NCBI GenBank assembly: GCA_030220185.1
Contig: JASPKZ010007285.1
Span: 1,305,501-1,369,500, forward strand
Origin: Diploptera punctata
Lineage: Eukaryota; Arthropoda; Insecta; Blattodea; Blaberidae
DNA length: 64,000 nucleotides
Direction of reading: 5' to 3'
This document shows positions 51,811-61,321 of this stretch, in pieces. Made by a program: the position numbers and the translations under genes. A model generated the notes under the pieces. That model was not told the DNA's origin. It searched no databases and worked only from the letters and a program-made list of their open reading frames with translations. Within the stretch, counting starts at the first letter, position 1. The number at the start of each line of letters is the position of its first letter.

Positions 51811-52353
51811 TTACACTCTTTATGTAGTTACTGAGTGAGTATTTTTTCCTCTTCTTTTTAGTTCTCGTCTCTAAATTTTGGATTTTTTTAAACACCCTAT
51901 ATAGAATCAGGGATTTATTTCTTTATTGGACACAGTGCATACAATACGGGGTAATGTATTCCCACAAGTGATTATTGTGGAGGTAAATTTTGTAGCTGTT
52001 TGAAAATTAATTTCATTAGAATTTACCTCTGTTTGCGTTTTTAATTTGAATATATACAACCGCGCGCTGTGTTTTGTTCAATTAATGTCTGAAATAATTT
52101 TATACAAATCATAACTAATTCACGTTAAATACATGTGCACTAGTGTAGGAACACTGTACACTAATTGACCGCAGATATTACGTGCATTAAGCCAGAATAA
52201 ATAATTAGCTAAATCATACCCAATACTATCAATGCATCAGTATTAATTACAATTATTTTAATAGAAATCCAATCTGTGTTTATTAAGCATTCTAGAAAAT
52301 TGTTGTTAAATTCAGATATTACTTCCTCACTACATCTGAATACCCATCTCCCC

Positions 52354-52355
<2 letters not shown>
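51811..52355. other. Unassigned sequence
   Basis: AAACACCCTATATAGAATCA near 51890 looks like a mariner-type end without partner. Otherwise nothing. Confidence 0.35.
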
Positions 52356-52420
<65 letters not shown>

Positions 52421-52421
52421 T
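52356..52421. repeat. (TC)n microsatellite
   Basis: About 65 bp of CT repeats with one interruption. Confidence 0.97.
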
Positions 52422-52696
52422 TCAAATTTGCATCTACAATTAATGTAATTTCAGTGTTTTTTTCTTTCTGTTCGATTTTATTACCTTGTATAGAGATTTA
52501 TTAAACACACTGTGTACACCCTTAGACAAAAAGTGAGTCATCTCTTGATTCTATCATCCGATCGGGAAACTTCGTGAGCACTCGCAGAAGCCTTATTCAC
52601 ATTAACACGTTTTCAGTAATTGTACTGTGTTGTTTGCTAGTTAACGCAGTGCACACTCAAGTAACATAAAAGAGAGAGCTTGCCTCTGTGTGTTTC

Positions 52697-52768
52697 CGTG
52701 GTCGAGAGGTCTAACACACAACATCTGCGGTCGTAAACTCACGGGTTCAATTCCCGTTCTACGTTTTT
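52697..52768 (+). tRNA. tRNA-like sequence with T-run
   Basis: TTCCGTGGTCGAGAGGTCTA (A-box-like) and ACGGGTTCAATTCCCGT (B box with a good T arm), followed by TTTTTTTT, a pol III-type terminator. The anticodon arm is not clear. Most likely a tRNA-derived SINE head or pseudogene. Confidence 0.4.
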
Positions 52769-52929
52769 TTTACTGAATGTTAGGATAGCTTTTCGCCTGT
52801 AATATAGTTTCATATTTAATTTTATATTTGAGTTTTATGACTTTAATGCACACAGAAAACACATTAATGAAAATCTTCTAATAATTAAAAGAAAGAAAAT
52901 AATATCTTCTAGAAAGAAAACTTTAACTA

Positions 52930-53117
52930 AATTAATATCGGGTGTATGAAACCTCAGCATCTATTACCGCCCTCAATCTGCGGGGCATTGATGCAATCAA
53001 ATTTCTACAGTCACGTGGACTTTCGGCTAGAGCATCCCAGACGTCCTGAATTTGTACCCATAAGCCATCTTTCGTATTTCGTGCATCTGCAGGACAATTA
53101 GAGTTAATTATAAACAT
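52930..53117 (-). pseudogene. Tc1-type transposase C-terminal fragment
   Basis: Minus frame: TKDGLWVQIQDVWDALAESP, RDCRNLIASMPRRLRAVIDA, EVSYTRY and stop. The motif W..I....C.NLI.SMPRR..AVI.A.G..TRY is the conserved C-terminus of Tc1-family DD34E transposases. Only about 50 residues remain; no terminal inverted repeats identified. Confidence 0.8.
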
Positions 53118-53333
53118 ACTTGTTAGAGGCTGTTGTTTTGCGTAGAATGTGTGCGCATCAGTCTATTAAAATCAATACATTAACATCACCTAGAACAAAC
53201 CCTGAATGTGGTAAAATAATTGTTATAATAACGACATCAACATTGATTTAGTTCAATTGTCAAAATAAAATATATTTAATTCATGAAACATTTTAATTCA
53301 AATATCACGAAAAAAACTACATAATTGAGGATG

Positions 53334-53408
53334 CGAACCTGCGACCTTCATTAATAGAAACAGTGACTGCATGCTTTACCGCTGACCTAACAGGGCACGT
53401 AGGAGTAT
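53334..53408 (-). tRNA. tRNA-like sequence, minus strand
   Basis: The minus strand reads CCCTGTTAGGTCAGCGGTAA AGCATGC and AAGGTCGCAGGTTCGCATCC, with A- and B-box-like motifs spaced as in a tRNA. Pairing of acceptor and anticodon stems is poor. Likely a pseudogene. Confidence 0.35.
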
Positions 53409-53611
53409 CTTCGCCCAGTTCATGCCACATAACGCAATAGCTCAGGGCCTGCACAATTATGACTAGTTTACTAGTGTGAACCCAGCGCTGTGTCGAGTAG
53501 GACTTACTAGAAATATGCGTTCAAGAGATGACTTTTTTTTGTCCAAGGATGTACATTAGGATACAATTATTGAAAGTACAGTCAATTAGGTGGGATTGTT
53601 CATATTTTTGG

Positions 53612-53965
53612 TCACGTAGCTTGCAGAGGCACTGGTTCGATACGAGGTGGAACTCTTTTTTGAGTACATATTCTGTAGTGGAACCGATATGTGGCGGTCC
53701 TCGTGAACACGTGTCTCAGGGAGAAGTTGTGTTCATTCCATTCTTCGGTGTTCATCGCTTGGGTCAGAAAGAATCCGCGGTCTATATCCTCTGCTTTTTC
53801 TGATCTCTCCCTTATGTGTGCTTCGTAGGCTGGGGTGTGTGGCAGGTTGTATTTTGACGCTATTTCTCTGATGAAGAAGTCAGTCTTGGTTAGGTTGGTA
53901 TATGAGTCGGGAGCTCGTTGACCTTGAAACCTTAAGTACTCTCCGCAGGTGGGAATTTTTACCAT
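53612..53965 (-). CDS. Unrecognised open frame with protein-like composition
   Basis: 117 codons from ATG 53965; the same frame extends upstream to about 54040 without a start. It reads VKIPTCGEYLRFQGQRAPDS, FFIREIASKYNLPHTPAYEA, HIRERSEKAEDIDRGFFLTQ, AMNTEEWNEHNFSLRHVFTR. GC content is visibly higher than the flanks and residue use is balanced, unlike chance AT-rich frames. I do not recognise the family. The last about 12 codons (PPRIEPVPLQAT) look like read-through of a tRNA/SINE-like sequence. It could be a retroelement remnant or an exon fragment. Confidence 0.35.
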   Translation of the reverse strand: MVKIPTCGEYLRFQGQRAPDSYTNLTKTDFFIREIASKYNLPHTPAYEAHIRERSEKAEDIDRGFFLTQAMNTEEWNEHNFSLRHVFTRTATYRFHYRICTQKRVPPRIEPVPLQAT

Positions 53966-54057
53966 TTCTAGTCTTTTCAGATTTGCTATGTTTAACCGAG
54001 TCCAGAATGTGGTGATTGCGTAGCACGCTATTGGTGATATCTAGATGTGAAATAGTC

Positions 54058-54103
<46 letters not shown>
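54058..54103. repeat. (AAT)n microsatellite
   Basis: Pure AAT run at the 3' side of a minus-strand LINE fragment. Confidence 0.95.
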
Positions 54104-54440
54104 CTCCTTCTTCTTCTTCACTTCCTGGTTTAGGCAAGAGTTGCCTGTTCCGTCTTCACTAATAGATCTAAGACCATCTCTTCCGAGGACGTCCGACATC
54201 TCTTCTTCCTCTTGGAAAATAATGGGAGATTTTATTTGGTAATCTACTTTCTTCCATTCTTTCTACATGTTCTTTCCACTGCATCTTGTTGTTAAATATA
54301 TTTTCTTTTATGGAGTAGGTCTGCAGTTCTTCACGGATATCCTCGTTTCTTATCTGGTCCATTCTAGTGCAGCCTTTTACTCTTCTTAAAAATTTCATCT
54401 CAGCTGCTTCGAGTTTACTTCACGTATTCTTCACAATGGA
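54104..54440 (-). pseudogene. LINE RT C-terminal fragment
   Basis: Minus frame: MKFLRRVKGCTRMDQIRNED, IREELQTYSIKENIFNNKMQ, WKEHVERMEESRLPNKISHY, FPRGRRDVGRPRKRWS, then a GAAGAAGAAGG tail. Same family type as 3775-4205. The region before EMKF is cut off. Confidence 0.85.
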
Positions 54441-54453
54441 AACTCGGACGGAC

Positions 54454-54454
54454 T

Positions 54455-54497
<43 letters not shown>

Positions 54498-54515
54498 TAA
54501 TAATAATAAAATAAC

Positions 54516-54546
<31 letters not shown>

Positions 54547-54726
54547 GCTTTATTTTACCTGGCATAGTTAAGGGCTAAAGGCCTGCCACTCAACCAGGTT
54601 TTTAAAAAGTTGCCAATAGCACGTGGTGTCCCCAAGCGGTCACCCATCCAAGTACTAACCACGCCCAATATTGCTTGACTTCGGGGATCAGACGAGAACC
54701 GGTATTTGCAACATGGTATGGCTGCG
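54454..54726 (-). mobile_element. 5S rRNA-derived SINE with CR1/L2-like LINE tail
   Basis: The minus strand order is 5S rRNA-like head (54726-54609), TTTTTAAAAA, then the terminal block of the CR1/L2-like LINE (CCTGGTTGAGTGGCAGGCC..TGCCAGGTAAAATAAAGC) and an (ATT)n tail (54454-54547). The joint structure, a pol III head fused to a LINE 3' end, is that of SINE3-class elements. No TSD found. Confidence 0.8.
54609..54726 (-). rRNA. 5S rRNA-like sequence
   Basis: About 118 nt on the minus strand: AGCCATACCATGTTGCAAAT, ACCGGTTCTCGTCTGATCCC, CGAAGTCAAGCAATATTGGG, CGTGGTTAGTACTTGGATGG and GTGACCGCTTGGGGACACCA. This is the full 5S order including the internal A box/IE/C box region. Several substitutions against the usual consensus, and fusion to a LINE tail, argue for a retroposed copy rather than a working rRNA gene. 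Confidence 0.9.
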
Positions 54727-54927
54727 TTGTGTTTGAACTTATTAATATTATTCCTTTTCTAATTTTTTATTTCTATGAACAAAACAGTTTTCATTTTAGA
54801 CTTAAATTACAAACATTCCTTTATGTCCAGGAATATTATTTCTTAAAAATATTCTCATTAATTTCACTGATAAAAATTTCATAACATTTGGTTAATAAAT
54901 ATATAGTAGCATTCCCGTAAAAATTGT

Positions 54928-55153
54928 AATTAACTCACTGGCACGCGGACATAAGCTCTCCACACATCCCTATCCAGTCATCCCCTGTATAATCTGCTTA
55001 ATCTACTTCCCTAAAATCACGGTTAACGTTATTCTTCCACCTCATTATGCGTCTTCCAACAGGTCATTTTCCCTCTGGTTTTCCTACAAGAAGCTTCCGT
55101 ACTCTTCTTTCATTCGCCATTCGTGCCACATGTCCTGTGCATCGTAGTCTACG
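54928..55153 (-). mobile_element. RTE-like LINE 3' end with deletions
   Basis: CTCACTGGCACGCGGACATA, CATCCCCTGTATAATC and CCTCATTATGCGTCTTCCAA to GTAGTCTACGACAC. Lacks the MNLRVR codons. The next RTE copy starts immediately after. Confidence 0.8.
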
Positions 55154-56720
55154 ACACATACTTACTTACTTACTCACTGGCACTATCGAACCCGTAGGTT
55201 CATGGCCGTGCGGACATAAGCACTCCATACATCCCTATCCTGAGCTAATGCTTTCCAATCATTCCCTGTATAATCTACTTCCCTCAAATCATAGTTAATG
55301 TTGTTCTCCCACCTCATTCGTGGTCTACCAACTGGGCGTTTTCCCTCTGCTTTCCTACAAGAAGCTTCCATGCAAGTATTTCATTCCCCATACGCGCAAC
55401 ATGTCCTGCCCATCGCAGTCTATGAGACTTAACTGTTCTTATTATATCTGGCTTCCTATAAAGACCATGTAGTTCATTGTTAAGTAGTCTTCTCCATTCA
55501 CCTGTCTGTTCATCTCTCTTTGGTCCAAAAATTTTCCTAAGTACTTTATTCTCAAATACTTGTAATCTCCTTTCCTCCCTTAAAGTAAGAGTCCATGTTT
55601 CGCACCCATAATATAACTGGTAGAATAATTGTTTCATATATTTTCAGTTTAACGTTTTTTGAAAGGAGTTGGGACATCAAGAGTCTCTGCAATGCATAAT
55701 AGCATGCATTTCCAGAATTGAGCCTATGTTTAATTTCTTTGTGCATCTCATTCCTATTTGTGATTATTGTTCCTAGGTATTTGAATTCAGCCACATCCTC
55801 AAAATTTCCCTAATTTGTCATTAGCCGTCCATCAACGAGACATAACTGTTCTTATTATATCTGGTTTCCTATAAAGACCATGTAGTTCATTGTTATGTAG
55901 TCTTCTCCATTCACCTGTCTGTTCATCTCTCTTTGGTCCAAAAATTTTCCTAAGTACTTTATTCTCAAATACTTGTAATCTCCTTTCCTCCCTTAAAGTA
56001 AGAGTCCATGTTTCGCACCCATAATATAACTGGTAGAATAATTGTTTCATATATTTTCAGTTTAACGTTTTTTGAAAGGAGTTGGGACATCAAGAGTCTC
56101 TGCAATGCATAATAGCATGCATTTCCAGAATTGAGCCTATGTTTAATTTCTTTGTGCATCTCATTCCTATTTGTGATTATTGTTCCTAGGTATTTGAATT
56201 CAGCCACATCCTCAAAATTTCCCTAATTTGTCATTAGCCGTCCATCAACGTGACATAACTGTTCTTATTATATCTGGTTTCCTATAAAGACCATGTAGTT
56301 CATTGTTATGTAATTCCACTCTAACACCAAGCGCTTCAGGCCTAGAAGAACCTTGGCCTATCAATCAGCTGCTGGCCACACATCCACATGTGTTAATCAC
56401 AGAAGCAGATATACAATTATTGATAATTGTAAATTAGATATGTTCCAACTTAAATTCTACCCCCCTTAAAAATAAAACTTTACAAGGATAATAAACCCAA
56501 CTGGAACTTTAATAAATTTTATAATCATATGGATCATCTAGCCAGTGTAGGGGTGATATGTGGTCAGCATGGTGGGCTCCCAACCGTCATAGCTGGTCTT
56601 CTCAACCTGGATTCGCTACTTATTGTACGTACCCAAATGCCTCACAATTATAAGTGTCTTTGTCACGTAGTCTTCTCCATTCACCTGTTGGTTTAACTCT
56701 CTTTGGTCCAAAAATAATGA
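55154..56720 (-). mobile_element. RTE-like LINE with 413-bp tandem duplication
   Basis: (CTTA)n tail, then minus strand MNLRVR, NDWKALAQDRDVWSAYVRTA, GRPRMRWENNINYDLREVD, HGLYRKPDIIRTVKS, REERRLQVFENKVLRKIFGP and AEFKYLGTIITNRNEMH to 55836. The 413-bp segment 55424-55836 is repeated at 55837-56249 with about three differences by eye, and a third copy starts at 56250. The LINE resumes at about 56661-56720 after a SINE A. Confidence 0.92.
56314..56660 (-). mobile_element. SINE A, head-less copy inside RTE
   Basis: CAGGCCTAGAAGAACCTTGG, AGCTGCTGGCCACACATCCA, CATGTGTTAATCACAGA, CCAGTGTAGGGGTGATATG and GGTCAGCATGGTGGGCTCCC match 2525-2700, with an about 90-bp extra stretch in the middle. Flanks ATTGTTATGTA and TTTGTCACGTA may be a degraded TSD. 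Confidence 0.75.
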
Positions 56721-56803
56721 ACAAAATATGGAATCTTACGTTAAAAGAAGATAAAAATAGCGATTATCTAAGAATAAAGGGGAAAAATAACAGTTTTGAT
56801 TAC

Positions 56804-57546
56804 ATAAGTAATGCCACGAGTGATTTCCAAATTATCGATAAATTCACTCCTCGCTTCGTGAGTCGTAAATTTATCTATAATTTGGAAATCAAGAGTGGCA
56901 TTTGTTAGGACAATTTAACGAATAAAATTAAGCTGTTTACTCGCAAATCATTATTTAAATATAGTTATTTTAAAATATTTATATATTAAATATAAACGGC
57001 GATGTTTTAAAACAAATGAGAAACGATTGATACGCTTCATCTGCTTCTTTTGTTTATCACTGCAACCAGATCATACTATTTATTGCCAAAGGAACGCAAT
57101 ATTGTAAGAATGCTCTCTAGTGGAGAAAAAATGAAACACATCAAACTGTATATTAATTCATTTCTGATGTCGTATGATGTTAATATGACAATTATATTTT
57201 TCTGGATTATTATCTGGGAAAAAATATATTTAAGAAAGTGCAAACAGTGGTTTCTTTTTTTAGTGGTATAATAAATTGCTACAAATGTTTTTATATTAAC
57301 TCCTGCAAGGGCTATGTGTTGACATCTATGCACTATATACACAATCTGGTAGCCGTATTTCTTAGGGGATCAGTCACTGCAAAATAATGGTCAGACCTGT
57401 TCAGAATATTAAAAAAGGAGCTTTCTTTAATATGGTATATTTAATACTGATAAATATTTCGTGAAACACGACTCTGATTGGTTATAAAACAGAAATTATT
57501 GAAACGTGATTGGTCATTGATTCCGTTTTGGGGCATGAGTTAAATA
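56804..57546 (+). repeat. Family C repeat, copy 7
   Basis: Full length. The 5' hairpin has AAATTATCGATAAATTCACT and TAAATTTATCTATAATTTGG. Contains the 73-codon frame (57050-57271) seen in copies 1 and 4. Confidence 0.88.
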
Positions 57547-58017
57547 TTGACCGTAATCGCCATTTTATATAATAAATAAGAAAGTAGTCGCGATATGACG
57601 TTGATTGTTAAAGCGTCTAGAAATAGAAATTAAAGTAATGCGATTGAGCACTCCGGGTTGTTTCATTGCGTAATTCGAGATCTCGCATACCTACTGTGCA
57701 GGAGTGTCTGTAGGAAGAAGGAGCGTTCATCATTTGTCAAGTGTTTGTTTAGCCCAGGGAAATGTAGAGACAGTGAAGAGGGAATTTAGTTTAAGGAATT
57801 ATGCAAAATAGACAGGTTCTTGCTACTAATGAGGTTGGTCATGAATGCTTCATCAACCAACCAGACACAAAATGAATTCTATTCAAACTGCAAAAACTCT
57901 AATCACAACTGTAATTATTAGGCGAAAAAATGAATTCATCAACTGCCTTTAACGTCCTGGGGGTCTAGGTACATAGCTCTTATGTCATATATTGTGTCTG
58001 TTTGATATTTCGATCAT
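57547..58017. other. Unassigned sequence
   Basis: GC slightly higher than average. No frame of note and no repeat recognised. Confidence 0.4.
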
Positions 58018-58167
58018 GTCAATCGCTTCGGTCTACTGTAATTTCGTTACAGGCGACCCGGGTTTGATTCTCGGTAGGTACAAGTGTTCTGGGTGAGAAT
58101 TTTGCGAATTCAGAGGGAATTAAGTTATTACAGTTGAACCCCATATTTTGAAAAAAAAAAAAAAAAA
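58018..58167 (+). mobile_element. Possible tRNA-derived SINE with poly(A)
   Basis: GCGACCCGGGTTTGATTCTC is B-box-like, followed by about 80 bp and a 16-bp A run (58151-58167). The A box is unclear and no second copy is present. Confidence 0.35.
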
Positions 58168-58217
58168 GGTTTACAAACTTCCATCGATCAAACTTACAAG
58201 AGCCGAAAATGACCATC

Positions 58218-58233
58218 TCACACACACACACAC

Positions 58234-58283
<50 letters not shown>

Positions 58284-58300
58284 TGTGTGTGTGTGTGTGT
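58218..58300. repeat. (CA)n(TA)n(TG)n compound microsatellite
   Basis: CACACA, then TA, then TGTGTG. The whole tract is itself palindromic and precedes a foldback. Confidence 0.95.
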
Positions 58301-58331
58301 TATATTGCAGATTTTCGGGGATATAAGTATG

Positions 58332-58727
58332 AATAAGAAAGTTTTCTTGGGTTTTCCGCGTCTTGGATTCAAGTTCGGCCTCTGGCCACTGATTCCGACG
58401 TTTCGGTATGATCCCACATGTCATTATCAAGGAATAATAAGTTCGAGCCACAAGTTTAGGTCTTATATAATTAAACACACAGAGTTTTCGCTGTGGTCCG
58501 TTTTCACAGGTTTAGGTCTTATATTATAAAACACACAGAGTTTTAGCTGCGGTGAAAACGGACCACAGCGAAAACTCTGTGTGTTTAATTATATAAGACC
58601 TAAACCTGTGACTCGAACTTATAATTCCTTGATAATGACATGTGGGATCATGCCGAAACGTCGGAATCAGTGGCCAGAGGCCGAACTTGAATCCAAGACG
58701 CGGAAAACCCAAGAAAACTTTCATATA
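58332..58727. mobile_element. Foldback element with about 180-bp arms
   Basis: Left arm 58332-58511 (AAAGTTTTCTTGGGTTTTCC, GCGTCTTGGATTCAAGTTCG, GCCTCTGGCCACTGATTCCG) is repeated inverted at 58549-58727. Each arm contains CCGACGTTTCGG/CCGAAACGTCGG, the motif of the PLE 3' ends at 35470 and 62990. AACACACAGAGTTTT occurs in both arms and once more in the centre. Confidence 0.88.
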
Positions 58728-58777
58728 TCTTATAATAAAATTTTTGACATTTAGCAATGCAAGCTTAATATGACATG

Positions 58778-58891
58778 ATAAGAAAAATAAATGCCTGGAC
58801 GGGATTTGAACCCGGATCTCTGAATCAGTACTTCAGCGTGATATCCATTACACCACCGGGCGAATCCAATACAAACATTTATCTTTCTTAT
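58778..58891 (-). mobile_element. tRNA-like TIR element, full-length copy
   Basis: ATAAGAAAAATAA (58778-58790) and TTATCTTTCTTAT (58879-58891, one mismatch). The minus-strand core is GCCCGGTGGTGTAATGGATA, TCACGCTGAAGTACTGATTC and CCGGGTTCAAATCCCGTCC. The left flank AGCAATGCAAGCTTAATA is the arm motif of the palindrome at 12560-12731. TA-rich to the right. Confidence 0.85.
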
Positions 58892-58907
58892 ATATATAGG
58901 CCTATAT

Positions 58908-59245
58908 ATCCACCGCTGTGGTCTCGAGGTAGCGTGCTGCCTTTTCACGCAGCGGGGCCCGGATACGATCCCCGGTCGGGGCAGTTTTTCTGGGTGAGGT
59001 TTTTATCGGGGTTTTTCCTCACCTGTAAGACAAATGTCAGGAAAACTTTAAGGCCCAAACGGTCCCCGAAATCATATGGCTATCATCATCCTTATCATTA
59101 CCATCATCATCATCATCATCCTTCACCGGTGTGGAAAGCAACGGGAAGCTACCACACCTACACAATTCCCTAGTAAAGCTGCAAGCATAGCATGAAAATG
59201 CTATGATTGCAGTGAAGGACCTGCCTTCGGGCAGAATTACTATGG
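58908..59245 (+). mobile_element. SINE G, best short-tail copy
   Basis: CCACCGCTGTGGTCTCGAGG head, B box GGATACGATCCCC, GGGTGAGGTTTTTATCGGGG, AAGGCCCAAACGGTCCCCGA, a (TCA)n stretch at 59095-59120, GGAAGCTACCACACCTACAC, CATAGCATGAAAATGCTATG and ACCTGCCTTCGGGCAGAATT, ending ACTATGGATGGA. Confidence 0.9.
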
Positions 59246-59784
59246 ATGGAAATATATATATATATATTAGTCACACACACAATACAAGGTCTAATTTTAA
59301 TAAGTAAAATAATACGCGATAACCCGGTTTATTTGATATGGTTAGCATTACATTTATTGAAGTCTGTTACAACGATAAAACTAAATGAATTTCAAGTTGA
59401 AAGCTCTACGTTATGAAGAACAGAAAGAAGTGTAATATAATTTGAATTCACTGGTGTAAATTACGTGTCATAAAGTTGTGTAATTAAAACATGGCTCCAA
59501 CTAGTTCGTTAACTGCATCAACTTTTATAAAAAAAAATAAATAAGTTCTAATTTGATTTTCCGTCTCGTTAAAAATGTCTGTAAAACTATGGGAAAAGAA
59601 AACCGACATATATTTAATTTTTTAAACGGCGGTCATGATTATTAAAACTTTCTGTCTACATAAAGAAAAATAATAGAACTGCGTTCATCAACTGTTTTCA
59701 GTTATAGAAAAGAACGATTATCCGCAGCATTGTTCAACGGATGACGTCGATATTACCTCCATCAGCGAGTATGATGATTATTAT
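59246..59784. other. Unassigned AT-rich sequence
   Basis: (TA)n at 59252-59267, otherwise no frame or family recognised. Confidence 0.4.
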
Positions 59785-60003
59785 TATTTAGGCAGCGTAA
59801 GCCATATAATGGTAAAAAAAGGGACTTTTTCACGTTTTCCACTACAAAGGGCGTGTAGGAGTTGAGTATCACAACTCTCTTATAGCCTATGTTTTTCCCG
59901 GGAATCTCTTGAACATTTTGCAAAAAACCCTATCGCAATCGGATAAACGGTATGGCCGAGCACAAGTACGAACAAACAAACAAACTAACAAACATTCATT
60001 TAT
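59785..60003 (-). mobile_element. Helitron fragment, 5' half, minus strand
   Basis: The minus strand runs (GTTT)n, CGGCCATACCGTTTATCCGA, TTGCGATAGGGTTTTTTGCA, AAATGTTCAAGAGATTCCCG and ACTCAACTCCTACACGCCCT, matching 48105-48352. It has no tRNA-like insert and no 3' hairpin/CTAG end. Confidence 0.8.
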
Positions 60004-60012
60004 AAATATATA

Positions 60013-60332
60013 AATATCCATCCATAGTAATTCTGCCCGAGGGCAGGTCTTTCACTGCAATCATAAAATTTTAATGCTATGCTTTGCAGCTTTACTAGGG
60101 AATTGTAGGTGTGGTAGCTTCCCGTTGCTTTCCACACCGGTGAAGGATGATGACGACGATGATGATAATAAGGATGATGATGATGGCCATATGATTTCGG
60201 AGACCGTTTGGGCCTTAAAGTTTTCCTGACATTTGTCTTACAGGTGAGGAAAAACCCCGATAAAAACCTCACCCAGAAAAACTGCTACGATCGGGGATCG
60301 AACCCGGACCCACTGTGTGACAAGACAGCACA
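60013..60332 (-). mobile_element. SINE G, short-tail copy
   Basis: Reverse of 58908-59245: CCATAGTAATTCTGCCCGAG, CCGTTGCTTTCCACACCGG, GATGATGATGGCCATATG, then GAACCCGGACCCACTGTGTG near the degraded head at 60330. A (TA)n(TTTA)n tract follows at 60343-60400. Confidence 0.88.
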
Positions 60333-60365
60333 GCTGTGGAAATATATATATATATATATATATAT

Positions 60366-60400
<35 letters not shown>

Positions 60401-60689
60401 TATGTTTTCTATGTTTAATACAAGACCTACTGTGAGTTACTATATACTAAATATTATAAAATTAAACAATTTTTAATAAATTGTAAAAAATTTCTGTATG
60501 AAGAGTATGTGTACAAACAAGTGTGTTAATGATTGTAATTTATTTGGGGAAATTTCTGGACAAAACGCGGAAAATAAGGACAACACTCATTCATGAATAA
60601 ATACATGTTACCAAAATGCAATACCATTAATTCTTAATAATTATATATAACTTAATTAATGTATAATGTTTTTGTGTTTTCTTTATTTA

Positions 60690-60856
60690 ATTGTAATAGT
60701 ATTGTTTTCTTTTTGTTTTTCTTCACACTAGTAGCAATTATTACTTTATTGTAACGGACTGTCAACAGCACGTACGGCTTACTGCCCGTGCGACCCATAT
60801 TTGTAAATAACATTTTATTTATGTTACTTTTAGTCTAATAAAGTCCTATTACTACT
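60690..60856 (+). mobile_element. J element 3' terminus
   Basis: TTATTGTAACGGACTGTCAA, CAGCACGTACGGCTTACTGC, CCGTGCGACCCATATTTG and GTCTAATAAAGTCC(TAC)n. Same terminus as both ends of the block at 24654-25725. The upstream 60401-60689 holds nothing recognised. Confidence 0.8.
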
Positions 60857-60956
60857 AGTCACTAGTTTTATTTGTGTTTACTTCCAGTCCCAATTTCTTA
60901 GTGTTACCGTCATAAGTTATACATTCAGTTGTAACCAAATGGAATGGTACACGTAA

Positions 60957-61011
60957 AAGATATAGGGAGATAGAGAGAGATATAGATTTATAGAGAGATA
61001 TAGAGATACAG

Positions 61012-61042
<31 letters not shown>

Positions 61043-61156
61043 TATAGAGTTATAGAGAGATATAGAGAGAGATAGAGTTATAGAGATATATAGAGATATA
61101 GAGAGATATAGAGATAGAGAGAGATATAGAGACATATATATATATATTATATATAT
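60957..61156. repeat. (GATA/GAGA) purine-rich compound repeat
   Basis: Irregular mixture of GATATA, GAGATA and GAGA units. Gives long low-complexity frames only. Confidence 0.9.
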
Positions 61157-61320
61157 CTTCTTCCTTCCAAGTATTAGGCCAAGGCCTGTTACGATCCTAT
61201 AGAAAATTTTCCCTCAAGCGTTTCATAGGACGGCCCAGTGATCTTCGTCCTATTGGTATATAATTATAAACAGCTTTGGGGATCCGATTTGAAATCATTC
61301 TTTCAAGATGGTGATATATA
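61151..61320 (-). pseudogene. LINE C-terminus, second copy of the 6890-7515 family
   Basis: Reverse complement of 7360-7510: CCAAGTATTAGGCCAAGGCC, GATCTTCGTCCTATTGGTAT, AAATCATTCTTTCAAGATGG. Codes HHLERM, NRIPK, GRRSLGRP, KRLRENFL on the minus strand, with the TCTTCTTCC tail to the left. Confidence 0.88.
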
Positions 61321-61321
61321 T

